Part shown: positions 13,701 through 26,350 of the stretch, one piece after another
Position numbering within the stretch: position 1 is the stretch's first letter
Layout of the letters: every line of letters starts with the position of its first letter
Source: Alisma plantago-aquatica
Taxonomy: Eukaryota > Streptophyta > Magnoliopsida > Alismatales > Alismataceae
Direction of reading: 5' to 3'
DNA length: 64,000 nucleotides
Assembly (NCBI GenBank): GCA_963693085.1
Contig: OY856413.1
Location: 106,323,501-106,387,500, forward strand
Notes under the pieces: model-generated
Databases searched by the model: none
What the model saw: the letters and a program-made list of their open reading frames with translations, nothing else
Told to the model about the DNA's origin: nothing
Made by a program: the position numbers and the translations under genes

Positions 13701-14232
13701 AAGAGCTACTCAAGATTAATCAAATCCTATTCATCGCAAACATGTGAAAAGATTATCCACTTAGGGAAAACTCATTTAAACATAAATTCTACTCTACTTG
13801 ATACAAAGTATGTAAAGAATAACTAAAGTAACTTCATGATATACACAAATCTAAAAGAACCATATGTATTCTACAAACTTATTATCTGAATTCAAATATA
13901 TAAGAGTGTTTCTATTCATCTCCAATCAAAATAACAATATGAAATAAAAGTTGTATCACATTCTATCTTTTTGATCTTATCCTTCTTTACTTTCTGGTTT
14001 TCTAACCCTAATATTTCTAAGGTTTCTCTCTAGCACATCCTTTCTCTGTATACTTGGTGGGGGTACCAGAGAAGAATAGATAGAGTAGTTTAATATTGGT
14101 CACCCTAAGTATTCAAAACCAGGCCAGGGTATCCAAATACTCAGAATTTCCAAAGCTATGGACATGTCACCTCCTAACTGCCACAGATCTAACTCTGACT
14201 TTCTATTTTAATGATCCATGAGACTCATTCTA
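10735..14232. other. LTR-like DNA of unassigned element(s)
   Basis: At 10735 the copia sequence ends and a TG-starting segment begins. Its early part (about 10800-10900, with a phrase like 'gaaccacaggga') has the same layout as the start of the gag-only element's LTRs at 39492 and 44488. It is therefore probably a minus-oriented Athila-type LTR reaching at least to about 12250, where a TATATATATA tract lies. I could not find its other end or a target duplication. From about 12300 to 14232 I see no coding sequence. This part should include the internal region of the minus-strand element whose primer site is at 14234, but no Gag or Pol motif is readable. Confidence 0.4.
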
Positions 14233-14233
14233 A

Positions 14234-14245
14234 GCTCTGATACCA
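14234..14245 (-). other. primer binding site, initiator tRNA-Met type, minus strand
   Basis: GCTCTGATACCA is the exact reverse complement of TGGTATCAGAGC. It lies just before the TG of an LTR beginning at 14249, so an LTR retrotransposon reads leftward from here. Confidence 0.8.
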
Positions 14246-14248
14246 AGT

Positions 14249-14552
14249 TGTTACACCCACATCCCACTATTAGCACTAATCGTGAGATTATGGCATAATT
14301 TGAGGGTTATACTTAATTCAAAGAACACCTTAACTTTTTTTTTATTCCAAACTCTTTTTTTTCTCACATTCATGCACATGAACTAACTATACAAGGGAAT
14401 TTAAAACTTGATTTCTCTAATTGGATTTCAACAATAAAGATACATATCCGAACATTCATTTGCTTCTCACACTTCCATGTACATTGGACATGGTAATCAG
14501 ATACATTCTCTATTATTGAGGAAATAAAGTCACACATTATCAATTACAACTC
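14249..14552 (-). repeat. minus-strand LTR, left part (split by LINE-A)
   Basis: Starts TGTTACACCC next to the primer site and runs until LINE-A interrupts it. The LTR resumes at 22128 beyond the LINE. It belongs to the oldest recognisable layer in this part of the window. Confidence 0.65.
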
Positions 14553-14911
14553 TTTTTTTTAGGAAAGGTTACGTCATATATTGAAAGCACATCAAGCAAG
14601 CAAAACCTACTTGTGTGAAAAACTTACAGAATGATGGTAATGTAACGGAAGGATAAAAAACTTAAAAAGCATGCAGATCAAACAATGCAAAGTTTTGATA
14701 ATGAGGGGGAGGCACCCCATAACAAGCCTCTAGATGGTATGTAGATGATGAACCCTAGTTTGTTAAAATAAAATCCGCCTGAAGGAGAAATCATAGTTGT
14801 TGCTGAACCAAACTGACACCAGTCTCATCGTCGACCATGGCTTTGAGATCACACAGAAAAGCTGCTTCAGATTCACCTTCGTCGGACTCGTCTAGTCCCC
14901 CATCTGCTATG

Positions 14912-17900
14912 TTACCTACATTTTGTTAGAATGTAAAGATCGGCATCTATTTGTGATATAATATTTTGGGCCAGATTCTTTTTGTTGTTGAAAATTCTTT
15001 TGTTTCTTTCTTTCCATAGATTCCAACTGATTGTGGTGAATAAATCACTTCTTTTGAAATTTTTGTAAAGTCTATTTGGTGTTGTTTGTAGGGGAAATGT
15101 GGCTTCCTTGAGGTCAAGAAGGCAGTTTCTTGTAAAATGTGAGAAGATATTTTGAGAGAAAATGCACTTAAAGAAGATGTGGTCAACCGAGTCACTGTTT
15201 GTTTTGCAAAGTGAGCATCTGAAAGGGCCAATGAAACCCTTTTTTGTAATATTTTCACCTGAGAGAAGTTTGTTATGTAGCAGAAGCCAAAGGAATGTTT
15301 TGTATTTTTTAGGCCATTTTTGTATCCATATATTTGATGATGGTGGGGAGAGACCTCTGTAGGAGAGGTAGGTGTAGGCAAGTTTAACTGAATATTTTAT
15401 GCCCCATTTCCAAGTGATAGTATTTGAGGTGTTATTTTCCAAGGAGAGAGTTAGATGTCTGAATTCATTTTGACTGATCTGAGAAAGAATGCATCTTTTG
15501 AGGGAATTTGATCTTTTGCTGGTGATAAGCGGTAGAGCTTTATCAATCTTTATGTTGAGGAGTTTATTTGGAATAGTCCAATTTGGTCAAAGATTTATGA
15601 CAGAGTTGTTTTCAAACCAAGGATCAGACCAAAAGGAGATATATTTGTGCAAGTGAGGTGGAGTGTTAATGATTTGTGTTATCGTGTGGATGTTTTTGTT
15701 GATGAATTTCCAAAGTGGGGAAGCAGTTTTCTTAGGGATTTGGTGCCAGGGTGGAGAACATTGGTAATATTTGTATTTGATGAGTTGGGTCCAGATTTTT
15801 TGTTTGTTTTGGAGCATACTATCAATGATTTTTGCTATTAGGCAGAGTGAGTGTGTTTCAATGTTGATGATTCCCCAACCACCTTGATCGAGAGGAGCTG
15901 ATATGGTTTTCCAATTTACAAGATGGTAATGTTTCCCTGGTTTATCCATCTTGTGGGAGTTGTTCCACAGAAAATTTCTCCTGATTTTGTCTAAAATGGA
16001 TTTTGTTTTTTAGGGCAGGGAAATGCAGCTCAGGAAGTGGGTAGTGATAGGAGTGATGACACTGTTAAGAAGGGTAAGTCTACCCAAAAGGTTAAGGAAG
16101 TTATTTTTCCAGTTTGTGAGTTTTGTGTTTATTTTTGATATGATGGGGGTCCATATAGCATTTGTAATGTTGTATGGAGTGATGGGGAGACCCAAATATT
16201 TGATAGGGAATTATTCAGGCTTGCATTTTAAGAAGTCTCTAAAGTGCTCCAAAGTGGATTGATTTATGTTTACCCCAAAGATGGAAGATTTTTGCATATT
16301 TATTTTAGGCCCTGAGATAAATGAAAATATGCCAATGATCCTGAAGATATTTTGAAGTGAGGATTTATCTGGGGAGGAGAAGATTATGGTATCATCAACA
16401 AATTGGATGATATTTTCCTTGCATTCGTCAGGAGAAATGATAAGGTCATTTTGTTTGCCCAATTTGATCATGCGGGAGAGAATAGTAGTCAGGATGATGA
16501 ACAGGTAAGGAGAGAGGGGGTCTCCTTGTCTAAGTTCATTTGAGTTTTGGAATAACCAAATGGAACACCATTTATGATAGTAGAGAAATGGTTTGTTGAT
16601 ATGCAAGCATGGATCCAAGTAACCCAAATGTCGGGAAATCCAAAACCCTTAAGTGTTTTTAAAAGACATTGCCAGTTAACAAAGTCGAAGGCTTTTTCAA
16701 AATCAAGTTTGATGGCTAGAAGGGGGGTTTTGTTTTTATGGCAAAGATGAATCGTTTCATTTACCATCAGGAAGGCATCTTGAATACTTCTGTTTTTTAG
16801 GAAGGCAGTTTGATTTAGAGGGATGATGTCCTCCAAGTGCGGTTTAATCCTGTTTGCTAGAGTTTTAGCAATGATTTTATATGAGGTATTTATGAGGCTG
16901 ATGGGTCGGAAGTGAGATATGGTTTTAGGTTGACTATTTTTTTTTATCAGGGTGATGAATGTTTTATTTATGAATTTGATGATGTTATGTGGGTTTGTGC
17001 TAGCATGGAAAGCAGACAGAAAAACTATGAAATCATTTTTATAATGGTCCCAATTTGCCAAGTAGAATTCCGCGTTAAGTCCATCTGGTCCGGGAGATTC
17101 ATTTTTACCAAGGTCAGTGATAGCAGTTTGTAATTCTTCGAGGGAGAAGGATTTGGTGAGAACATGAGGATTTTTTATTTTTTTATGACAAATTTTATTC
17201 CATGATAAGTTATTGAGACATATGGGATTGTGGTTGTTATTGAAGATATTTTTAAAATGGTTTTTTATGTGGGTTATGATGGATTGTTTATGAGATGTGA
17301 GTCTGTCATTTAAAGTTAGATGGGTTATGGCATTATGTCGAAAGTTTTGGTTACAAATTTTGTGAAAGAATTTTGTGTTTTTATCCCCTTCTTTAGCCCA
17401 TGTAATTTTAGCCCTTTGTCTCCATCTTGTGTCAATACAATTGTTTATGTGGTCAAGTTCGGTTTTGATGGTAAGGACAAGAGCAGGGTCAGCAAATGGG
17501 TCCTTGTCCACAAAGAGGAACCAATCTTCAAGATTTTTTTGTAGTTCATATAGGTTTCTAGGGTTTTGTAGTTTCCATTTTTTGATGTGAGTTTTGATAT
17601 TTTTTGTGTTGTTTTGGATATGAAGGTCGATGTTTGTTGTTTGTGAGTCAGCAAGAGTCCAAGCTTCTAGACAGGATCTGGAGAAGTTTTCTATGGAGAG
17701 CCAATAGTTTTCAAATTTGAAGGGACGAGTGCCCCACGAGGTAGAAGATGTGTCAAGGATTAGAGGGAAGTGGTCAGAAATGGTTCGATGGGAGATATGA
17801 ACAGATGAGAGAGGGTGTTTATCTTCCAAAAGGTTTGTGCAAATGAAATGGTCAAGTCTGGAAAAAGTCTGGTTTCTAGACCAGGTGTATAAGGCGTTGG

Positions 17901-18444
17901 AGGGTATGATGTCGATCAAAGAGTGGTTTGTAAGCAACTGATAGAATTTTTTATCGGCTGCTGACATCAATTGTGGGGAGAGATTTGAATTGTGCCTATT
18001 TATGATTTGGGTGATCAGATTAAAATCTCCACCCAAAACCCAGGGAGTCAAGTGTAAATTTGTAATGAGGTGGTTTAGTTCCTCAAGGTAGAGGGATTTG
18101 TTGTATCCAGGTTCCCCATAAATGCCAGAGAAATACCAGAGATATCCGTCGGAAAGGTTTTTGAATTCAATGGTTATGGAGAAGTTAAGGATGGATGTGT
18201 TTTGTGACACTAGAGTCTGGTTGTTAAAACCAACAATGATGCCACCTTTGAAACCCTCGGGAGGTAATTGGATCTAGTTTGTGATTCTATTACCTCCAAT
18301 AGTTTTGAGAGCAAAAGGGGAAATAAAGGTTTTTGTTTCTTGAATGGTAATTAAATCGATTTTGTTTTTGTATATGTGAGAGCGGATATTTTTTCTTCTT
18401 TGAAGGTTTGCAGCTCCACATATATTCCAAGATGAAATTTTCAT
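14912..18444 (-). pseudogene. LINE-A ORF2: AP endonuclease, reverse transcriptase, zf-RVT
   Basis: The start at 18444 gives MKISSWNICG, the first endonuclease motif. The other endonuclease motifs follow: QETK, GGDFN and ISDHFPL. The reverse transcriptase shows NESPGPDGLNAEFY, HFRPISLINTSYKI, IKLDFEKAFDFVNW, LRQGDPLSPYLF and the catalytic FVDDT. The C-terminal zf-RVT region has CSLCKTNSDSVDHIFFKC. The ORF product would nick DNA and prime reverse transcription at the target. Breaks are stops at 18274-18276, 16211-16213, 16010-16012 and 15587-15589, and a frameshift near 16550 just before LRQGDP. The longest intact stretch is 16489-18210, covering endonuclease and the first half of RT. Confidence 0.9.
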
Positions 18445-18493
18445 ATTTAAACACTAGGGATGATGAGTGCAAAAAGGACTAATTGATGGTCGC

Positions 18494-21482
18494 TTATTTG
18501 GTGTCAGCAGGAGTGGGTCTTTTCTTTGTCCATATCATAAAGGTTTCTAGGTTGTTTAGAGCTTTATGAGCATCGTCATCATCTTCTAGTTGAAAACCTA
18601 TCTTATTTGCAAAGGAAGTGAAGCTATTTATGTTTGACCAAGATGCTAAATCCTCGATGGAATCTAAGTCTTTGTTTTTATCTTGATAAGTTGGAGTAGA
18701 TGATAATGAAGTAGCAGTAGTAACATCACTAAAAGAGCAGGGAGAGATATGTGGAGAAGTACCTTTCTTTGCTCTGTTGATGATGATAGAACCTTTTGGG
18801 TCTTTGTGGTTTGGCTGCATGATCTTCTGGAGGTAGCTGGAAGTGTGTCTTTGTTTTGGGCTCTCCTGCTCCGAACTCTGCAAAGAATTTTCATCCTTGA
18901 GCTGAGATGAGGCTTGGTTTTTTGTTGTTTGATGGTTTTTGTTTTGAGATGGGCAGCTTTCCTTAGTAGAGGAAGGAGATGGGAAAGTGGAGCTTCTAGG
19001 TTTGTATTTGTTAACATGGAGAGAAGGTTCAGGAGATCTGGTTCTTTTTTTGCTTGGAAGGAGATAAGAGTTTTCGGGGTGGTTTGAGTTTTTCTGGGTC
19101 CAAACATGGTTTCGGTCGTTTGAGGCCCAGGAATGCAAGGAAGATAATCTATCTTTATTTGGGCTAAACCATGATGGTGGATGAGTTGTGAGGTCGGAAA
19201 AGGTAGTGTTGTTAATGGTAGGATGTTCAGCAGAAAGTTTTAAATGGTAGATAGATTCGCCAATTCTTATATTGATGGATGGAGGAAGAGAGATGGCAGC
19301 TTTGACCGAAAAGAGGCAGTATGCTTTAATGTATTGAGAAGGGTGTAAGGTTTCGGGGCTGATGTATTGAAGAGTTGCTCCGATGGAGTGTGCAATGCCT
19401 CTAAAGATCTCTATTTCCCAAAGATGAGGGAGATTTGAAATGGCGACCCAGTCAGAGCCACCAGCGGGGGCAGGGAAAGATCCAAAATCGGAAGACCATT
19501 TTGATAGTCTGGCCATGATGAAGCTTGATCCACATGGTATGGTGAGAACTTGGTTGAAGAGGTGATTTATCTTTGTACCATCTGGAACGGTATAGATGAG
19601 CTGGGTGGGAGAGAAAATTTTTAGTTTGAGGATGGTGTGACCAGGAAGGAGAAGGGCTAGGGCGTGGGTAATGTCTAGGACATTTATGGGGTTGTTGTCC
19701 AGGTTGTTTTCAACAAATACAAGAATACTTCTAAGGGTGAAGACCTTGAGAAGACGCATTGAGTTGGCTGGAAGGTCAAGGGCGATCGCGTATTACAGGT
19801 GGTCAGGGACCTTCATGTTTAGTGAGGAAGAAAGATAGTTTACGTTGTGGGTTTGTGAAGGGGTTGGAGGAGGAGGGTTTTTGGATTGTGGTTTGTGTTT
19901 TGTGGTAGATATGTTCTTTGGCTTGTGAAAGGGTTTAGATATAGGAAGAGTCCATGAGCTTGTGTTCGGATGGCGTGAAGGGTAAACGTTTGCATGTTCA
20001 GGCGGGAGATTTGTGAGGCATGCAAAGGATTTTTTTGAATGATAATGTTGTTGAGAGGGAAGTGTGTTGTGCCAGAGATCTGAAAAGGGCTTTTTCGGGA
20101 CAGTGGAGGTTTTGTGAAAAGGTGAGATTTTGGTCGAGCGAGAATACGTGGAGGAGGAGGAGGGATCTGCGTGATTTTTGTCCTGGTTTGGGAGAAGGCG
20201 AGCTTTGTAGAACCTTTTTATGTGCCCTTTCTGGTGGCAGCCAAAACATATGCGGCGAGAAAAACATCTGGAAGTTGAGTGGTTGTTACGGTGGCAAAAA
20301 GAACAGTGCAGAGCTCTAAAAGGTCTTTTGGGGGGGACCCGAGTCCAGATGTGGTGGTGGGGGTTTTATCTAGAATATCGTTTATGAGGAGGGATGATTT
20401 TGCATGGCCTAGGACAGGAAAAGCATAGTTTAGGCGAAATATGTCCTTTGGGATGATGTCCTCGACCAGGGAGGGTTGAGGGATTAGGGTTTTATATAAA
20501 GATAACAGATTGGGCTTATTTTTTTCCCCTTAAACGATGGAGAGGAGAAAAGCTTGTACCTTTCGGTGATTGAACTTTGTTGTTGATCCATAGGAGATGT
20601 GACTGTATCATCTTCATCCTCAGAGCCTGAAGAGATGGAGATAGGCCAAGATTTCGCTCCCATGGGGGGTTGGTGTTCATCTCTAACGAAGAGTTAATCC
20701 GCCGAGTTGGATGATGAAGAGTTGTCTTGATCATGTTTTTTGTAAAGATAGGCTAGCTCTGGAGGAGAGTCGTGGATGAAGTCGCGCACCCAGGCACGGA
20801 AAGTGTGATTTTCCATCGGTTGTATGAAAATCGACCACTCAGGCATTAGATTTAACTCTTCGCGCATGTCACTCCAGCCTTCCGATATGATGAGGAAGGG
20901 AGTTTTTTTGCCCCAAGTTGGATTTGTGGGGGTTGACCATGAGACCTTCACCTAGAAGGAGTGGTGTCCGATGTTAATCATGTTGATGCCAGGCGAGATG
21001 TCGAACTTGTGGTAGATCCATGCTCGAGGTAAAGGGATGCTTATAGAATAGGATGGATCTGCGAGGGGGATTTCTATGAAGTAGAAATGGGAGTTCATGT
21101 TGACTCGGGTTGATGGAGTTTTTGTGTTTCCGCTTGACACCAAGTGTTTTTGCTTCTTTAGAGCTCGGCAGAAGGCTGATGTCTTGCCGGATCTATGCAT
21201 GCAAGGAGATTTTATGCATGAGGCGAGGGTGAGCACGCCTCCTATTCTCATGGTGTTATCGGATCGTTTGATGGGTCTTTATTGCTGATTCTGAGCCAAC
21301 TGTTGTACTGATTTGATCTGACTACCAAAGGTGTTCTTGGGAAGGTGTGCTGTAGCCGGCAGAGAGAATAGAATTTTTGATTTTTGAAGCGAAATTTTTG
21401 TAAGAGGGAGATTTTGCTGAGTTGGTATGAAGCTCGAGGGTAAAAATACAACGATCTCTAAAGGTGTAAAAGGCATAATCAA
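18494..21482 (-). pseudogene. LINE-A ORF1: long nucleic-acid-binding protein with two zinc knuckles
   Basis: One frame with a few breaks spans nearly 1000 codons, long for a plant LINE ORF1. The N-terminal part (21482 to about 20520) is unfamiliar; it has a Trp-rich block near 20820-20950 and an acidic Ser-rich stretch. Two tandem CCHC knuckles follow: an intact one at 20264-20305 (CSFCHRNNHSTSRC) and one with the last Cys changed to Tyr at 20207-20248. The C-terminal part (19759-18494, intact 421 codons) has a DUF4283-like segment with WVAISNLPHLWEIEI, then a Ser/Lys-rich tail. Stops lie at 21279, 20952, 20694 and 19793, with a frameshift in the G7 run at 20331-20337. ORF1 proteins coat element RNA. 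The start at 21482 is the first plausible one and is uncertain. Confidence 0.7.
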
Positions 21483-22127
21483 TGAGATATCCTCTGCATG
21501 TATCTAAAAGCCATTTGTGATGCCTGAGGTGAGCTGCAAAGGGTGATGAAAATCTCAGAATTTATTGCTGACAGATGTGGGTAATGAAGAGGCCTAAACT
21601 GGAACAGGGTTCCGACGGCGGAACTGGAGGAGGTAGAAGATGATAACTCTCAATCGGAATTGTAGGAAGACTAAAACAGAAAATTAGAGGCGAGAATTGT
21701 TTGCAAACCTGTGAATCCCTAGTGCAAGCTCGAAAGCACTGATGCCAGGCAAGGATCAAGCACTCAGAGGATGGAAATAGGGTCGCAAAGAGGTATGTTG
21801 GCAACCACCGCCAACATGCAGAGAGATGGTCGAGGGATGAAGTTACCTAAGAAATGGTTTTTGGTACCTGAATGGAGAGAATCGGACGCCATTAAAGTGG
21901 GGATGATCGTCATCGCCACAGGGCCGAGCAGGAACTTGAGGTAGGAGGGAGCGCGTCGGGAGAGGTAGGTGGCACCGATCAGGGATGGCGAAGGACCGAA
22001 GAGATTTTCTAGAGAGAAGTTGGAGCTTTCTCCCTCTAACCTATCGTTGCCCTAATCTACCTCTCTCCACTACCATAGTCGACACCAAAGACATAGGAGA
22101 CCTCTCCGTCATGGAATGTCACCACCT
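21483..22127 (-). other. LINE-A 5' leader
   Basis: About 645 bp between the right target duplication and the first possible ORF1 start. No coding frame is recognised. In a LINE this region would carry the internal promoter. Confidence 0.5.
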
Positions 22128-24500
22128 TTATCAATTACAACTCTCTCACTTATACTAGAGGACCTAGAGTGATAGAGATTGACAAATTTTGACTAATCTA
22201 ATATGTGGCTCCTGTGACAGATCTATTCTGGCATTGGCATTCTTCAAATCCACGTGGCTTCCATAAAAACATCATGAGCAGAGGGGTGAGCCTACTCACT
22301 CAGTGAATGTGTACTTTAAAGAAAACATTTTAAAGCATTTATATAATTACATATATATATATATATATTGTTGAGCAATTGATATCAATTAAAACAACAG
22401 AAAGCTATAAAGGGACTAATCATTTACATACATAAATATGGAAGGATACTCTACATATCTATGAGAGTGAATCAATAACTGAGCATTCCTAAACAATCAC
22501 AAGGTAAACTAGTAATTTAGAAACATACAAAGAATAATTGAAAGAATGCACACACTTGATTAACCTCTCATTCATCTTATTATGCCCTGAACCCACATGA
22601 GGTGTACCACAACATATGAAAGCATCGCAGCAAGCTACGATTCCACTGTACAAGGCTTAGAAGCATGATCAGGTACCTAAGCCTATCTCTTGCATAAGAC
22701 ACCATTTACAGCGGGCCTCGCCACATCTGGCTCTCGACGGCTAATGGGAGCATCCGGATATATCAACTCCTCCTCTAAACATGGGTACTCAGATGGAGAG
22801 TCAAAACACTCTAGCTTATTGTGCATCGTGGGCCTAGTGACCACTGATCATTGCAACATGTAACACATGTACAACCGCCATCCCCAGTTGGTGTTGGGTA
22901 ACACACAATTCATAAGGAGTTTGCCCTACCGGTCAAGATCCTTGTACCCTACTGGTTAATCTGGCTTACCTTAATCTAGACTACATTTAGCCGAGAAGTT
23001 ATTTCCTTCTAACAGTGCATGCCTCAATCTATGAGGATTTGATAGTGTTCAGGGTATCTAAGTGTCTAATTCACTCTTTAAATTTAAAACTCAATAATCA
23101 CATCAACATTTCTTAGTTTAGCTCAATAAACAATTCATATGATCAATCATATGTAATGTGTACCAAAACTTGAATTGTTGAGCAACACCACATCTCATAC
23201 CAAGAAACACTGATATGAAAATACTTGATTCACTGAATACCCTATCTTTAGGGTTTCCTTTTCCTCATTCACATATTACATGACCCACATAAAGATTTAA
23301 TGTGTCATAACTTTTCATAGATTAAAGAGTGCTTTCAACAATTCACATATAATCAAACATATATATGAAATCCTAGAATCAGTTAAATCATGGTTTCCTC
23401 ACAATTCACTGAAATGCCATGCATCAAGAATAGCCTTGAATAAATGAATCTATAATGATAAAAGAATCACATCAGTTGAATTTTATGATGTCTGTTTGCA
23501 AATTCCCAATTTTCCATTCATCTAGGGTTTCACCCTCTTTACTTTGATATCAAGCAAACATTGATAACATCACATGAAATATAGATAGTATTGGGCATAT
23601 ATGTACTAAGCATTTAGATAAAACAATCATTCATAAAAAAGGAGTTGCAAAATCACAAAGTTCTTTATTCAATTAGATAGCAATTTGGAGACATGACCAA
23701 AAACCCTAGATTTCAATATATTCTTATAACTTCTATAATAACTTTGGGAATTCTATTTTAGATGATTTGTATCCATTATTAATGTGATTTTAACACCTGA
23801 AATTCATCATAATAGGATACAATCCATTTCTATTTCATCATTCATAAGCTTAAATTGAATAAATGATTTAGGGTTTGTAGTCGAATATAAAGCAATTGAA
23901 GATTATTGATGATTTAACATAATTTCATGCAATACACCATTTAAAGGAAGTAACCAATCATCTTAAGGCGTTAAAACACCTTAAAAACAAAACCCACATC
24001 TAAAATTCTCAAACTCATATTAAAACCCTAGCAAATCACTAGATTCTTCTTCCTTTCAACTCCTAAATCCTAGGAATGGAGAATTATAGAGAAAGAGTGA
24101 AAAAGGGAAGAGATTTGATATCATTTCAAAATCAAATCAGAGGAGGGATGGAATCCTGACATGTGAGAGAAGATTCACCATGAAAGGTGATGCAAAGAAG
24201 CTAAACTTACTTGATCTCATCATATCTTGGATAGTGAAACCCTAGGTCAACATCTCCACCACTTTCTCCTCTCAAAACCCTAGCTCTCCTCTATCTCTAA
24301 AATTTCATTTCTCTAGAATGGATCATGAAATATGAGAGCTCCTTGGGTGCTATTGATGAATGAATATTCATCAGGAAATCCATTTGCCATCCTGGACTCA
24401 TTTTAACTCAATACATCCAATTTCACTTACTAAATAACAAAATGTGCAAAATTACTTAATTTGTCCAATTATCATGATTTTAATGAAATTTATGTTGATT
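22128..24500 (-). repeat. minus-strand LTR, right part, cut by the Athila-like element
   Basis: Continuation of the LTR that begins at 14249, starting with the second copy of the LINE-A target duplication. No coding frames are recognised. A CT-rich stretch with 'aaaaccctag' words at about 24230-24310 (minus-strand polypurine) resembles the leader of plant LTR transcripts. A (TA)n run lies near 22350-22369. The far end of this LTR was not found, probably because the Athila-like element inserted at 24500 displaced it beyond the window. Confidence 0.5.
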
Positions 24501-24819
24501 TGATGCAGGTATCATCCATTCGGTCTGACCAAACAGTTTCATCCATTCGGTCTGACCAAACAGTTTCGTCCATACAGTCTCAAGACCAAATGGACGTGTT
24601 CGCGTCAAGACCATTTGGAGCTGGGTCTGCGGGACCGTTTGAAGAATTTCGATCTGCGAGACCGTTTGAGAAGTTACAGTCTGTGAGACCGTTTGAAGGG
24701 TTTCGGTCTGCGAGACCATTTGGAGGTAGGAACGCGGGACCATTTGGATGTCGAGGTCGCGTAGATTGAATGGACAGATTCGAAGACCATTTGGAAAATG
24801 CTAAACGCAAGACCGTTTG
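24501..24819 (+). repeat. Athila-like 5' LTR, first part (U3) with 33-bp repeats
   Basis: The LTR start at TGATGCAGG is inferred from its match to the terminal CATCA at 38603. The segment holds reiterated 'gaccgtttg' / 'cattcggtc' words. Between about 24640 and 24760 they recur every 33 bp or so, which is why an open frame reading repeated RPFE/RPFG appears at 24461-24769. That frame is a by-product of the repeat and does not look like a gene. Confidence 0.65.
24815..24819. repeat. target duplication GTTTG, left copy
   Basis: The matching copy is at 36292-36296. The pair flanks the LARD-like element exactly. Confidence 0.9.
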
Positions 24820-25664
24820 TGTGGCATCCAACTCATAAAAATAAGATTAACTAATGCGGAAGCGTATCATTCGCAGCGGATTAACAAAAATCACTAAAAA
24901 TTTAAACCTTTAGCAAAGAGGTCCATACATAGGAAAACTCTTTTATCAAGAACCAATGTGTATCATCTACATCCTGGTTCATAAGCATATCGCATGTACT
25001 ATCTCTTCTCGAGATTTATATACAATAATTACTTTGTCAGAATTATACTTAAGCAACTCAAAATCTCAAGGCATCAAGCCAAAATCTCACATTGATACAT
25101 TAAAAGAACTAACTACTAACTCTGAGGACCTGAGAGTACAGAGATGACACATAGGACTTCTATCTACAAGACACGACATACAGTACACTCAACCTGAGTT
25201 GTCACTGTTGTCCTTGCTACTATTGATGTTCTTCCTCTGCAAGATATTCTCAGTCTCCTTCGTGCTTGTCCACCTAAAAAAATGTTGGATCCCACGAGGG
25301 TGAGACAATTGTAATTGCCCCAGTGAGAGATATAACTCCCTGCTAAAAACATTATTATTGCAGTTTAATGATATAAAACTAGGCAGAGGATAAGCAGTTT
25401 AAAGCATTCTCATATTTTAAAGCATTTCAACTATTTATGATAGAACAATAAATCAGATATCCTCTTAATAAGGAATAGGAAGAACATGTATATCATTTAT
25501 CTACCATATCATTTCAACATCTCAAGCTTTTCCTTATTATCCTAATATGTCACCCATGATTCATTCTTGTTTTCATTTGTTGGCCTTAGCCAATCTGCTA
25601 AACAAATATTGAATTATTCCAGACATAAGAGTATACATCATCATATTCTATCTAGGCATTTGAC

Positions 25665-26350
25665 TATGCCAATCCCTTGGTTATAGGCTTCATGCATCTG
25701 CCAGGTATTGGACTTTAACCAATCCTGATTACACCGCCAGGCATTGGACTTTACCAATCCTGATTATACAGCCAGGCAGTGGACTCTAACCACTCCTGAT
25801 TACAGGCTTCATGCCTCTACCAGGTATTGGACTTTAACCAATCCTGATTACACAGCCAGGAAGTGGACTCTAACCACTCCTGATTACACAGCCAGACAGT
25901 GGACTCTAACCACTCATGATTACATGCTTCATGCCTCTGCCAGGTATTGGACTTTAACCAATCCTAATTACACAGCCAGGCAGTGGACTCTAACCACTCC
26001 TGATTACAGGCTTCATGCTTCTGCCAGGTATTGGACTTTAACCAATCCTTATTACACAGCCAGGCAGTGGACTCTAACCACTCTTGATTACAGGCTTCAT
26101 GCCTCTGCCATGTATTGGACTTTAACCAATCTTGATTACACAGCCAGGCAGTGGACTCTAACCACTCTTGATTACACGCTTCATGCCTCTGCCAGGTATT
26201 GGACTTTAACCAATCCTGATTACACAGCCAGGCAGTGGACTCTAACCACTCCTGATTACAGGCTTCATGCCTCTGCTAGGTATTGGACTTTAACCAATCC
26301 TGATTACACAGCCAGGCAGTGGACTCTAACCACTCCTGATTACACAGATC
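25665..26350 (-). repeat. 84-bp minisatellite in LARD left LTR
   Basis: About seven 84-bp units, with an extra half-unit near 25880. Each unit holds two related roughly 30-bp halves ('ggcagtggactctaaccac' and 'ggtattggactttaaccaa' types) plus a 'ggcttcatgcctctgcc' spacer. Because 84 is a multiple of three, the plus strand stays open for 205 codons (25744-26361) with a repeating WTLTTPDY/WTLTNPDY pattern. It lies on the strand opposite to element transcription and is not a convincing gene. Confidence 0.9.

Larger units (their letters stand above)
14553..22127 (-). mobile_element. LINE-A: full-length L1-type non-LTR retrotransposon, mutated
   Basis: A perfect 17-bp target duplication, TTATCAATTACAACTCT, flanks it at 14537-14553 and 22128-22144. 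The 3' poly(A) tail appears as a T-run at 14553-14560. On the minus strand the order is: 5' leader (about 22127-21483); long ORF1 (21482-18494); a roughly 50-bp gap; ORF2 with endonuclease, reverse transcriptase and zf-RVT (18444-14912); then a 3' UTR of about 350 bp. There is no RNase H domain. Both ORFs carry a few stops and a frameshift, so the copy is complete in structure but inactive. It landed inside an older LTR. Confidence 0.92.

Noticed and set aside
24461..24769. 102-codon frame with RPFE/RPFG repeats
   Set aside because: Product of 33-bp spaced U3 motifs, starting outside the LTR boundary.
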